This document shows, in pieces, positions 1 through 7,291 of a stretch of 64,000 nucleotides of DNA (within the stretch, counting starts at the first letter, position 1; every line of letters starts with the position of its first letter). The notes beneath the pieces were generated by a model. That model was not told the origin of the DNA and did no database searches. It saw only the letters and a list, made by a program, of their open reading frames with translations. Source of the stretch: an uncultured Muribaculaceae bacterium (GTDB taxonomy: Bacteria > Bacteroidota > Bacteroidia > Bacteroidales > Muribaculaceae). The stretch is from positions 186,001 to 250,000 of the forward strand of contig CAKUQQ010000001.1 of assembly GCA_934675575.1 (NCBI GenBank), written 5' to 3'. The translations under genes and the position numbers were made by a program.

Positions 1-861
1 AACAAATTTGTGTCATATAATTTGAAGAAAGACTACGATGTAACGCCGATACACGTAGATGTAAACATAGTGCACAACGATGTGCTTGACCTTGAGGCAT
101 TCAAGAACTGGCGTCCGGAATTCAACGATGCCGAGTTTGTGCTCGAGAACGGCAAGTATATGTGCGGTTGGGCCATAGAAAAGATGTCGAAGTCTATGTT
201 CAATGTGGTGAACCCCGACGACATTGTAGAGAAATATGGAGCCGACACGCTTCGCCTCTATGAAATGTTCCTTGGCCCTGTTGAGGCAAGCAAGCCTTGG
301 GATACTAACGGCATTGACGGTGTGAACCGCTTTTTGAAGCGCTTGTGGGGACTTTTCTTCAATGGCGATGCTTTAGCCATCACCGACGAGAAACCGAGTC
401 AGGAGGCCCTTAAATCGCTTCATAAGCTTATTAAAAAAGTTACTCAAGACATAGAGGTGCTTTCCTACAACACTTCAGTGGCTGCTTTCATGATTTGCTT
501 GAATGAACTTCACGCCCAGAAGTGCCATTGTCGCGCCATTTTCAATGACATAGTGGTTTTGCTTGCTCCATTCGCTCCGCACATAGCAGAGGAGTTGTGG
601 CATGTTCTTGGCCATGACACAAGCGTGTGCGATGCCTCTTGGCCTAAATGGAATGAGGAATATTTGAAGGAATCAACGGTAAAATACACTGTTCTTTTCA
701 ATGGTAAACCGCGTTTCAATATAGAAGTGCCGGCTGGCACCGATAAAGACAGTGTGCAAAAGCTTGCGCTCGAAGATGAGGCTGCACAAAAATGGATTGA
801 TGGCAAGACGCCTAAAAAGATAATTGTTGTTCCTAATAAGATAGTGAACGTTGTGATTTGA
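1..861 (+). CDS. leuS: Leucyl-tRNA synthetase, 3' part (5' end outside window)
   Basis: C-terminal about 286 residues of class I leucyl-tRNA synthetase, which charges tRNA-Leu with leucine in the cytoplasm. The reading frame is open from base 1, so the GTG at 10 is not the start. The KMSKS ATP-binding signature ([15 protein letters not shown]) lies near residue 59, followed by [11 protein letters not shown] and the helical anticodon-binding domain ([14 protein letters not shown]). The last residues form the small C-terminal domain typical of bacterial LeuRS. The catalytic Rossmann core with HIGH and the editing domain lie upstream of the window. A membrane acyltransferase follows after 36 bases and is probably cotranscribed. 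Confidence 0.97.
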   Translation, partial: NKFVSYNLKKDYDVTPIHVDVNIVHNDVLDLEAFKNWRPEFNDAEFVLENGKYMCGWAIEKMSKSMFNVVNPDDIVEKYGADTLRLYEMFLGPVEASKPWDTNGIDGVNRFLKRLWGLFFNGDALAITDEKPSQEALKSLHKLIKKVTQDIEVLSYNTSVAAFMICLNELHAQKCHCRAIFNDIVVLLAPFAPHIAEELWHVLGHDTSVCDASWPKWNEEYLKESTVKYTVLFNGKPRFNIEVPAGTDKDSVQKLALEDEAAQKWIDGKTPKKIIVVPNKIVNVVI

Positions 862-897
862 TTTCGGTGAAATCCGTAATCAAAAAAGAACCCTGAT

Positions 898-1908
898 ATG
901 GAGAAGAAAGAGAGGGTAGCGTGGCTCGACTATGTGAGGTTTTTGAGCATATTTTTAGTGATACTCTATCACACGCCGCCCAGGTTTCCGCTTGTAGATG
1001 ATGCTGTCATACTCAATATGCGTGTTCCTGTTTTCTTCTGCATATCAGGATTTTTATATAGCATTGAAAAATACCCAACATTTTTCAAGTATTTTTTGCA
1101 TCGCGGAAAGCAAATACTCATACCCTACACCACATTTTTCATAGTTTTTTATGCGCTGTGGCTTTGTGTGGGGCGTAGCATGGTTGGAGCTTCAGAGCAA
1201 GCCATCAGCGTAATGACTCCAATAAATGAGTTTTTTGGCGGAAACCCTGAAGTGGTTGTTGCTCCATTCTGGTATATAGCTTGTCTTTTCACCATACAAA
1301 TGCTTTATTACGCTGTGGAGCGTGTGTTTCCGCGCCGTTGGGTGTTCTGGGTGTGTATAGCATTGTCGCTTGCCACTTGGTATTTGCCTTATGTTAAGTA
1401 TTGGAACTTGTCAAATGGCTTGCTTTATCTGCCATTTTATGCTTTCGGCAACAGTTTCAAGAAATATTTGGGCGAAGTTTCATTTTCTTCTTGCAAGTCA
1501 ACCATTATGCTTTTGGCAATGGCGGCTATGTCTATGCTGATAATGGCGCTTGTGAGTGGCTATAAACATTATGATTTCTACAACATAGTGAAAGTTTTGG
1601 CTGGCTTTATGTTGATTCCGGCATATGTGTGTTTCAGCAAATTGCTGGCTGGAAGATTTGGTCGAAACCGTGTAGTGGAGTTTGTGGTGGTTAGCGGCAC
1701 GGTGTATTTAGGCTTGCAAAACTACTTCATAGGCTTCATAAAAATAGTGCTTAACCGCACTTTATATGATGGTGTGATTGACGACAATGCCTGGTTGAGG
1801 CTTGTGATAGCCATTGTGGTTATGGCAGCAATCTATCCTTTTGCATGGTTCATTGACCGTTACATTCCCTGGTTTATAGGTAAAGGAAAATATCTTGATA
1901 AAATATGA
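898..1908 (+). CDS. Acyltransferase family 3 integral membrane protein
   Basis: Polytopic membrane protein of 336 residues in the acyltransferase 3 family (OafA/WecH-like). These proteins usually O-acetylate cell-surface sugars with acyl groups drawn from the cytoplasm. The family N-terminus is visible: RVAWLDYVRFLSIFLVILYH, with the Arg and His expected in the first helix. It is followed by PVFFCISGFLY and about ten hydrophobic segments. The substrate cannot be told from sequence. Its stop codon TGA (1906-1908) overlaps an ATG (1905-1907) that opens a short copy of the rdgB start, suggesting the gene was once translationally coupled to rdgB, now 1.4 kb away. Confidence 0.88.
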   Translation: MEKKERVAWLDYVRFLSIFLVILYHTPPRFPLVDDAVILNMRVPVFFCISGFLYSIEKYPTFFKYFLHRGKQILIPYTTFFIVFYALWLCVGRSMVGASEQAISVMTPINEFFGGNPEVVVAPFWYIACLFTIQMLYYAVERVFPRRWVFWVCIALSLATWYLPYVKYWNLSNGLLYLPFYAFGNSFKKYLGEVSFSSCKSTIMLLAMAAMSMLIMALVSGYKHYDFYNIVKVLAGFMLIPAYVCFSKLLAGRFGRNRVVEFVVVSGTVYLGLQNYFIGFIKIVLNRTLYDGVIDDNAWLRLVIAIVVMAAIYPFAWFIDRYIPWFIGKGKYLDKI

Positions 1909-1920
1909 AAGAATTAGTTT
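1903..1920 (+). repeat. Direct repeat, left copy (duplicated start of rdgB)
   Basis: These 18 bases are identical to 3305-3322, the true start of rdgB. The copy encodes MKELV and then a TAG stop. After a 5-base slip (TAGTT repeated) the text TTTGCT of rdgB continues, so the duplicated stretch was originally longer than 18 bases. The two copies bracket the ATPase gene. Confidence 0.85.
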
Positions 1921-1969
1921 AGTTTTTGCTTAATAAACACAAATTTATAAATAATAATACTTAACTTTA

Positions 1970-2009
1970 CACTCCATAAAAATGTCATTTGTGACACTTT
2001 TATGGAGTG
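1970..2009 (+). promoter_or_regulatory. Long perfect hairpin in the 5' leader of the ATPase gene
   Basis: Arms 1970-1981 and 1998-2009 are perfectly complementary over 12 bases (CACTCCATAAAA with TTTTATGGAGTG). Inside them TGTCA (1983-1987) pairs with TGACA (1992-1996) around a TTTG loop, leaving one A/C mismatch. The right arm contains GGAG (2004-2007), a possible ribosome-binding site for the ATG at 2020. A near-consensus -7 box TAACTTTA lies at 1962-1969, so the hairpin would start at or just after the mRNA 5' end. A role in limiting translation is inferred. It could instead be a terminal structure of the inserted segment. Confidence 0.6.
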
Positions 2010-2019
2010 GTTTTATTAT

Positions 2020-3249
2020 ATGATAATAAAGAGAGACAAATATCTAAATGAACTGATTGGTTGGAAACATACCGACCTAATCAAGATTGTTACAGGCATA
2101 AGGCGTTGTGGAAAATCATTTTTATTGTTCACGCTTTTTCATCAACATCTATTGGAGTCAGGCGTTGACGAAAGTCATATTATAGAAATAGCCTTAGATG
2201 ACATAAGTAATGAAAAATTACGTGACCCATTTCAAATGATGGCGCACATAAAGAAACTAATTAAAGACAAAAAGCAATACTATTTAATAATAGATGAAGT
2301 GCAGCTGCTCGACCGTTTTGTCGATGTATTAAACAGTCTGATGCACATGTCAAATTTAGATGTGTATGTAACTGGAAGTAATTCTCGTTTCCTCTCAAAA
2401 GACGTGGCTACAGAATTTAGGGGAAGAGGCATTGAAATACATATATTCCCACTTTCATTTTCAGAATTATATGCTTCAGAAGGCGGTGATAAGCAAGAAT
2501 TATGGAAACGGTATTACACTTATGGTGGTTTGCCTTATTTGTCGGCTTTGCACGATTACTCAAAAAAAGCAGAATATCTCACATCACTCAACCGCACTTT
2601 GTATTTGAGAGATATTGTTGAGCGTAACAGAGTGACAAATGTGGAAGAATTTTCTGAGCTTATGAATGTAATGGCATCTGGCATAGGCTCGCCTTGTAAT
2701 CCAAATAAATTATACAATACGTTTAAGACAGTAAAAAAGGTAACTCTCGACGCAAAGACCATAGCAAATTATCTTTCATACATGAAAGATGCCTTTATTA
2801 TTGAAAAATCAATGAGATATGACATTAAGGGTCGTAAATACATTGGTACATTGTCAAAATACTATTTTCAAGATATAGGCTTGCGCAATGCCTTACTCAA
2901 TTTTAGGCAAATGGAGGAAACACATATTATGGAAAATGTCATATATAATGAGCTTCGTAGCCGTGGATATGGTGTAGATGTTGGCATTGTAGATGTTAGG
3001 ACTGCCACGCTCCGCAGGCAGCTTGAAGTTGATTTTGTGGCAAATAAAGGTGATATGCGTTACTATATTCAATCGGCTTTTGCCTTGCCAAATGAAGAAA
3101 AACGTGAACAGGAGTTAGCATCGCTAAAACGCATTAACGACTCATTCAAAAAAATAATAATAGTGCGCGAAGATATTGCACCTTATCATGATGATAATGG
3201 TGTGCTGATTATAGGGCTGATGGATTTTCTGCTCAACGACAACATTTAG
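2020..3249 (+). CDS. AAA-type ATPase with DUF4143 domain
   Basis: ATP-binding protein of about 409 residues in the AAA_14/DUF4143 family, common and multicopy in gut Bacteroidales; its cellular role is not established. Walker A is GIRRCGKSFLL, Walker B is YYLIIDEVQ, and a sensor-like TGSNSRF follows. The C-terminal half (from about residue 200, LRDIVERNRV) is DUF4143, ending in a nuclease-like fold segment (LEVDFVANK). I prefer the ATG at 2020 over 2002, because 2002 lies inside the hairpin arm and the family usually begins MIIKRDKYL. The gene is clearly more AT-rich than its neighbours. It sits between the acyltransferase and rdgB, flanked by an 18-base direct repeat, which points to insertion by transfer. 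Confidence 0.85.
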   Translation: MIIKRDKYLNELIGWKHTDLIKIVTGIRRCGKSFLLFTLFHQHLLESGVDESHIIEIALDDISNEKLRDPFQMMAHIKKLIKDKKQYYLIIDEVQLLDRFVDVLNSLMHMSNLDVYVTGSNSRFLSKDVATEFRGRGIEIHIFPLSFSELYASEGGDKQELWKRYYTYGGLPYLSALHDYSKKAEYLTSLNRTLYLRDIVERNRVTNVEEFSELMNVMASGIGSPCNPNKLYNTFKTVKKVTLDAKTIANYLSYMKDAFIIEKSMRYDIKGRKYIGTLSKYYFQDIGLRNALLNFRQMEETHIMENVIYNELRSRGYGVDVGIVDVRTATLRRQLEVDFVANKGDMRYYIQSAFALPNEEKREQELASLKRINDSFKKIIIVREDIAPYHDDNGVLIIGLMDFLLNDNI

Positions 3250-3304
3250 CAGATTTTTTGATAATAAAAATTTATATCAAACAAGTAATAAATAAAAGAA
3301 GTAT

Positions 3305-3322
3305 ATATGAAAGAATTAGTTT
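3305..3322 (+). repeat. Direct repeat, right copy (start of rdgB)
   Basis: Right member of the 18-base direct repeat shared with 1903-1920. It contains the functional rdgB ATG at 3307. The preceding 55 bases (3250-3304) are very AT-rich and hold no other recognisable feature except a short TTGATA/TATCAA inverted repeat. Confidence 0.85.
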
Positions 3323-3894
3323 TTGCTACTAATAATAAGAATAAGCTTGAAGAACTTAGAAAAATAGTTGGCGACAATTTTAAAATATTGAGTTTGGCCG
3401 ATATAGGCTGCCATGACGACATTGCAGAAACGGCCTCCAACATAGAGGGCAATGCCAAGATAAAAGCAATGTATGTCAAGCAGAACTATGGCTACGATTG
3501 CTTCAGCGATGACACAGGGCTTGAGATAGATGCCTTGGGAGGCGAGCCTGGAGTATATTCGGCGCGCTATGGCGGTGTGGCTCACGACAGCGAGAGAAAC
3601 ATCGACAAAGTGCTGTCAAAAATGCTTGGTGTCACCGACCGCTCTGCTCGCTTTCGCACAGCCATAGCTCTTGTGATAGGTGAAGACTTGCATATTTTTG
3701 AGGGCGAGGTAAAGGGCGTTATAACCACAGAGCGTCATGGCGCTGGCGGTTTTGGCTACGACAGCATTTTTCAACCCATAGAGGGCGATGGAAGCACTTT
3801 TGCCAAAATGACTGCCGAGCAGAAAAATAGCATAAGCCACCGTGGACGCGCTGTGGCAAAACTCGTTGATTATTTGAAAAACAATTTCAAATAA
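3307..3894 (+). CDS. rdgB: XTP/dITP diphosphatase (Ham1/RdgB family)
   Basis: House-cleaning pyrophosphatase of 195 residues that hydrolyses XTP, ITP and dITP to monophosphates so that deaminated purines do not enter RNA and DNA. Visible family motifs are FATNNKNKLEEL at the N-terminus, SDDTGLEIDALGGEPGVYSA for the metal and nucleotide site, GGFGYDSIF and SHRGRA near the end. Length is normal for the family. Upstream, a decayed copy of its first codons overlaps the acyltransferase stop, so its original promoter was probably in the leuS-acyltransferase operon. It may now depend on a promoter within or after the ATPase gene. Confidence 0.95.
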   Translation: MKELVFATNNKNKLEELRKIVGDNFKILSLADIGCHDDIAETASNIEGNAKIKAMYVKQNYGYDCFSDDTGLEIDALGGEPGVYSARYGGVAHDSERNIDKVLSKMLGVTDRSARFRTAIALVIGEDLHIFEGEVKGVITTERHGAGGFGYDSIFQPIEGDGSTFAKMTAEQKNSISHRGRAVAKLVDYLKNNFK

Positions 3895-4044
3895 TTCCTG
3901 TGCGCAGACTCATTCTGATTTTGTTTCAGATTGATAAATTTTGAAAATAGAAAAAATTAAATACTTGCAATGTGCGCTTTAGTATGGACGCGTTGTGAGT
4001 ATTTTTATTTACTTTTACACCGACTTTTCTATATTGAATTAATT

Positions 4045-5016
4045 ATGCACGCTGTAATTGTTTTCCTGAAAAACTGGACACTGCCTGCCGCCATGGCTTT
4101 TGGAGCTTTGGCTTACTCAATATTTGCATTTGTGCCGGCTCTTGGTAGGGCAGCAGACTTCTTTGCTCCGGTGTTCGACGAGATATTGCCTTGGTTTTTG
4201 TTTGTGATTTTGTTCATCACATTTTGCAAAGTTGACTTCTCTAAAATGAAGATGCACCGCTGGCATCTTTTGGTCAGTGCTTTTCAGTTGCTGTTTGTGG
4301 TGATGCTCATGAGCTGCATTCTTGGGTTTGAAATGACGGGAAAAAACTTGATTTTAATGGAAGGCGTGCTAACATGCATCATTGGTCCTTGTGCCTCGGC
4401 AGCTCCTGTGGTGACGGCTAAGCTTGGCGGCAATCTTGAGTCAATGACCGCTTATACGTTTCTTTCCAATTTCATAACTGCCATCATGGTGCCACTGTGT
4501 TTTCCCATGATAGAGCAAAAAGTGGTTATGACTTTTTTCCAATCGTTTTTGTTGATACTGACCAGAGTGTTTGTAATACTTATAGTTCCAATGTTTTTGG
4601 CATACGTTGTGAAGCATTTTTTGCCGCGTGTTCAGCACATGATTTTGAGCATTAACGATTTGCCATTTTATTTGTGGGGTTGCTCGCTTGCCATAGTCAC
4701 TGGCACAACGGTTAAAAACATCGTCAACTCTGGCTCGACTGCAGGTTTCATACTCACCATTGCTGCCGCAAGTTTCATTCTCTGCTTGGTGCAGTTTTCA
4801 GTGGGTCGCTATATAGGACACTTCTTTGGTGCCACCGTGGAGTCGGGGCAAGCTTTGGGTCAAAAAAACACAGCGTTTGCCATTTGGGTAGCCTACACAT
4901 ATCTCAATCCGTTGTCATCGGTTGGCCCAGGGTGCTACATTTTGTGGCAAAACGCCATCAATAGCCTTGAGCTTTGGCAGCAGCGGCACAAAGAGGATAA
5001 AAATAGGGTGAGATAG
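4045..5016 (+). CDS. Bile acid:sodium symporter-like transporter (BASS/SBF superfamily)
   Basis: Membrane transporter of about 323 residues with nine to ten hydrophobic helices. The segment GPCASAAPVVTAKLGGNLES resembles the crossover region of SBF-type sodium-coupled symporters, and a second pseudo-symmetric half follows (GQALGQKNTAFAIWVAYT). The substrate is unknown; Bacteroidota carry several such proteins and bile acid should not be assumed. I chose the ATG at 4045 (MHAVIVFLKNW) rather than the ATG at 3970, because the extra 25 residues are unlike the family and overlap a possible promoter (near-consensus TACTTTTA at 4010-4017). The gene stands alone, converging on the porin gene with 18 bases between stops. 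Confidence 0.75.
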   Translation: MHAVIVFLKNWTLPAAMAFGALAYSIFAFVPALGRAADFFAPVFDEILPWFLFVILFITFCKVDFSKMKMHRWHLLVSAFQLLFVVMLMSCILGFEMTGKNLILMEGVLTCIIGPCASAAPVVTAKLGGNLESMTAYTFLSNFITAIMVPLCFPMIEQKVVMTFFQSFLLILTRVFVILIVPMFLAYVVKHFLPRVQHMILSINDLPFYLWGCSLAIVTGTTVKNIVNSGSTAGFILTIAAASFILCLVQFSVGRYIGHFFGATVESGQALGQKNTAFAIWVAYTYLNPLSSVGPGCYILWQNAINSLELWQQRHKEDKNRVR

Positions 5017-5034
5017 CAAATAAATGTCCAAGAT

Positions 5035-6069
5035 TTAAAATCTAACCATGAGTTCAACCACAATTTTACTTTGCTCCGAAACTTTTTTCACGGCCTCTTT
5101 TTTGTAGAAATAATTTTCGTAGTTGAGTCGCAAGTCGGCGCAAAAAGGCTTTGCCAAGCTTAGTGTAACGCCGCCAGTCACGCGTTTACGCGCAGCATCG
5201 TCAATTATGAGTTTGCCCTCGTTGTTGCATTTTCCGTTACTATGATCTGTCATCATATCATATCTGCCAAGAATTGATATTTTATGAAAAATTTTTGGAA
5301 GCATTATATCATAACAAACCATTGTATTTAGTGCGTTGACATTTTTGAAAGCATCGTTTTTGTAATGTTTAAACAAATATTCTCCTTCAAATTTTAGGTT
5401 TCCTATTTCCACATTTGCTCCTGCATTCCACATGTATATGCGCACTTCTTGTGGCTTAATGGTTTGTGTGCTAAGCACCACGTTCACTTTAGCCGGTAAG
5501 TGAAGTTGTAGCTTTGCAGAGTAGTTTAGGTTATTGGTCCAGTAGTCTTTTTGATTTGTTAATCCAGAGCCGTTAAATATGCCAGCTTCTATGGTTAATG
5601 GCAGAAGCAATGAGTTGAAATCATAGCGTCCGGCAAGTCCCACATCGCGCACGTTGCCCACTTGCTTGGCTATGAACGAGCGGTTGGCAAACCACTGCTT
5701 GTGTGGAGATCGATGGGCATCAATTGTGAACGGAACACGCATTTGTCCGAGAGTCAAAGCCGATGCAGTTGTAGGCTTAAAGCGTGCAAAGGCATCAAGC
5801 ATTTTTATTTGGCCCTCGTCACTTAAGTCTATTTCAGCTTTATAACTTATTTGTCGGCTTATTGCACCATCAATGCTTACACGCGCATTGCGCACTTCGA
5901 ATCTTTCCTTTTCAATTTCTGGTTGATATTCAAATTTAGTTCTTACAGTTCCGTGTATTTTAGGAGTGTAATCTATCACATTGGTCGTGTCAGTTTGTTG
6001 CGAAGCGTGACATACATTATTAGCCACCATGAAAGTCAGGCAAATGGTTATAATAAATTTGTGTTTCAT
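5035..6069 (-). CDS. Phosphate-selective porin O/P family outer-membrane protein
   Basis: Outer-membrane beta-barrel of 344 residues with a signal peptide (about residues 1-22, ending CHA). The region KIHGTVRTKFEYQPEIE and alternating amphipathic strands with frequent aromatic ends fit the porin O/P family (PF07396). FEVRNARVSIDGAIS and DAFARFKP are typical of it, and the last residue is Phe (VELMVRF), as in many barrels inserted by BamA. The substrate is unproven; phosphate specificity is only the family name. A TAACTTTG box lies four bases before the ATG, so the mRNA may have almost no leader. Confidence 0.82.
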   Translation of the reverse strand: MKHKFIITICLTFMVANNVCHASQQTDTTNVIDYTPKIHGTVRTKFEYQPEIEKERFEVRNARVSIDGAISRQISYKAEIDLSDEGQIKMLDAFARFKPTTASALTLGQMRVPFTIDAHRSPHKQWFANRSFIAKQVGNVRDVGLAGRYDFNSLLLPLTIEAGIFNGSGLTNQKDYWTNNLNYSAKLQLHLPAKVNVVLSTQTIKPQEVRIYMWNAGANVEIGNLKFEGEYLFKHYKNDAFKNVNALNTMVCYDIMLPKIFHKISILGRYDMMTDHSNGKCNNEGKLIIDDAARKRVTGGVTLSLAKPFCADLRLNYENYFYKKEAVKKVSEQSKIVVELMVRF

Positions 6070-6073
6070 GTAG

Positions 6074-6081
6074 CAAAGTTA
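6074..6081 (-). promoter_or_regulatory. -7 box TAACTTTG of the porin gene
   Basis: Exact match to the Bacteroidota consensus TAnnTTTG on the minus strand, with only CTAC between it and the ATG at 6069. Transcription would start at or inside the start codon. Confidence 0.6.
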
Positions 6082-6204
6082 GGAATTATGGTTTAGTGTG
6101 AAAATACCGCAATTAAAAAGTTATAAAAGTAATGTATTTTAATTACACTACGCCTTAAATTATAAAATATTATTAAAAGTATTGTGTTCTAAACCAAAAG
6201 AAAC

Positions 6205-6212
6205 TATATTTG
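6205..6212 (+). promoter_or_regulatory. -7 box TATATTTG upstream of the DUF3857 gene
   Basis: Exact TAnnTTTG match, 25 bases before the ATG at 6238. It lies in a very AT-rich divergent intergenic region shared with the porin gene. Confidence 0.55.
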
Positions 6213-6237
6213 GCACATATTTTAAAAATTAGAAGTT

Positions 6238-7194
6238 ATGATTAAAAATGTTTTCAAATATTTTATTTCTTTCGCGTTGGTGATAATGGCGGCAAATGTG
6301 GCATTTGCTGCTGCCGACAAGCCCGATTTCAAGTATGGCAAGCCATCAAAAGAAGAGCTGGCAATGACACAGCTCGATAAAGACCCGGCAGCCACAGCAG
6401 CAGTGCTGTTTAAGACATGTAATGTGTCATACGACTTCAATATCAATGACGGCCTGAATGTGGTGTATGAATATCAGACCAGAGTGAAGATATTCAAACC
6501 CGAAGGCGTGAAATATGGCACTGTGGCCATAGAGTACCACGACAATGGCGACGGACTCATGGTGGTCAACGACCAGGTGCTCGGCCTTGAAGCCATCACA
6601 TTCAATAGCGAAGGCGGAAAAGAAAAAAAATCGAAGATGAAAGACAGCGCCATCAAGAAAACTTCTCTTGGCAACAATTTGGTTAAACTTGAATTCACGG
6701 CACCAGACCTTAAAGAAGGCTCGGTGGTTGATTTCAAATATCGCATCAAGTCGGCGCGTCTCACCGAGCTGCGCACTTGGCAACAACAAGAAGAAATCCC
6801 AGTTAACTATAGCCGTTTGGAGCTCGGCATGATAGAATTTTTCTCATTTGCCGTTACACAAAATGGTTCAAATTCTGTTTTGACAGGCAGCAAACCTAAC
6901 AGCATCACCTACGTTGTGAAAGAGCAGTATGAATCAAAGTCTATTTCAGTTAAGGTTATGGATTTGACATACACAACTGCTTATCTTCCGGCATTGTCAT
7001 CTGCCGACAAAAATGCCTATAATGCTGAGGTTTTCACACTGTCGAAGCCTTTCTTGCCTTGGGTGATAAAACGTGAAGCCGACTCCGGACGCACTCAAAA
7101 CTGGAATGACCGTTCTGGAGGCTACTACTCGCGTCAATTTACCGACGATGTTGACAAAAAGCTTGAGGCACTGACTGCCGAAAAACTTAAATAA
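6238..7194 (+). CDS. DUF3857-domain secreted protein
   Basis: Exported protein of 318 residues with a signal peptide (MIKNVFKYFISFALVIMAAN through AFAAA). Residues about 60-230 match the DUF3857 beta-sandwich, recognised by VVYEYQTRVKIFKPEG, the acidic VAIEYHDNGDGLMVV stretch and LKEGSVVDFKYRIKS. In most relatives this domain precedes a transglutaminase-like core. Here the protein ends soon after it with no Cys-His-Asp core visible, so it is a short, probably non-enzymatic version. It is monocistronic, with its own promoter and a strong terminator immediately after the stop. Function unknown. Confidence 0.75.
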   Translation: MIKNVFKYFISFALVIMAANVAFAAADKPDFKYGKPSKEELAMTQLDKDPAATAAVLFKTCNVSYDFNINDGLNVVYEYQTRVKIFKPEGVKYGTVAIEYHDNGDGLMVVNDQVLGLEAITFNSEGGKEKKSKMKDSAIKKTSLGNNLVKLEFTAPDLKEGSVVDFKYRIKSARLTELRTWQQQEEIPVNYSRLELGMIEFFSFAVTQNGSNSVLTGSKPNSITYVVKEQYESKSISVKVMDLTYTTAYLPALSSADKNAYNAEVFTLSKPFLPWVIKREADSGRTQNWNDRSGGYYSRQFTDDVDKKLEALTAEKLK

Positions 7195-7241
7195 AAAAAA
7201 TGGCTGATATTTTCCTCATTGAGGTGTCAGCCATTTTTTTT
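7193..7241 (+). terminator. Rho-independent terminator after the DUF3857 gene
   Basis: TGGCTGA (7201-7207) pairs with TCAGCCA (7227-7233), extended by an A-run before and a T-run after. The A/T symmetry means it can serve both strands, ending the DUF3857 gene on + and the TonB receptor gene on -. Confidence 0.85.
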
Positions 7242-7291
7242 ATTTAAGTTTTTATTGGACAAGAATAATTAAAAAATCATAGATTTATCTA

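Noticed and set aside
1903..3322. Conventional insertion sequence around the ATPase gene
   Set aside because: There is no transposase and no inverted repeat at both ends; only a direct repeat and one internal hairpin are present.
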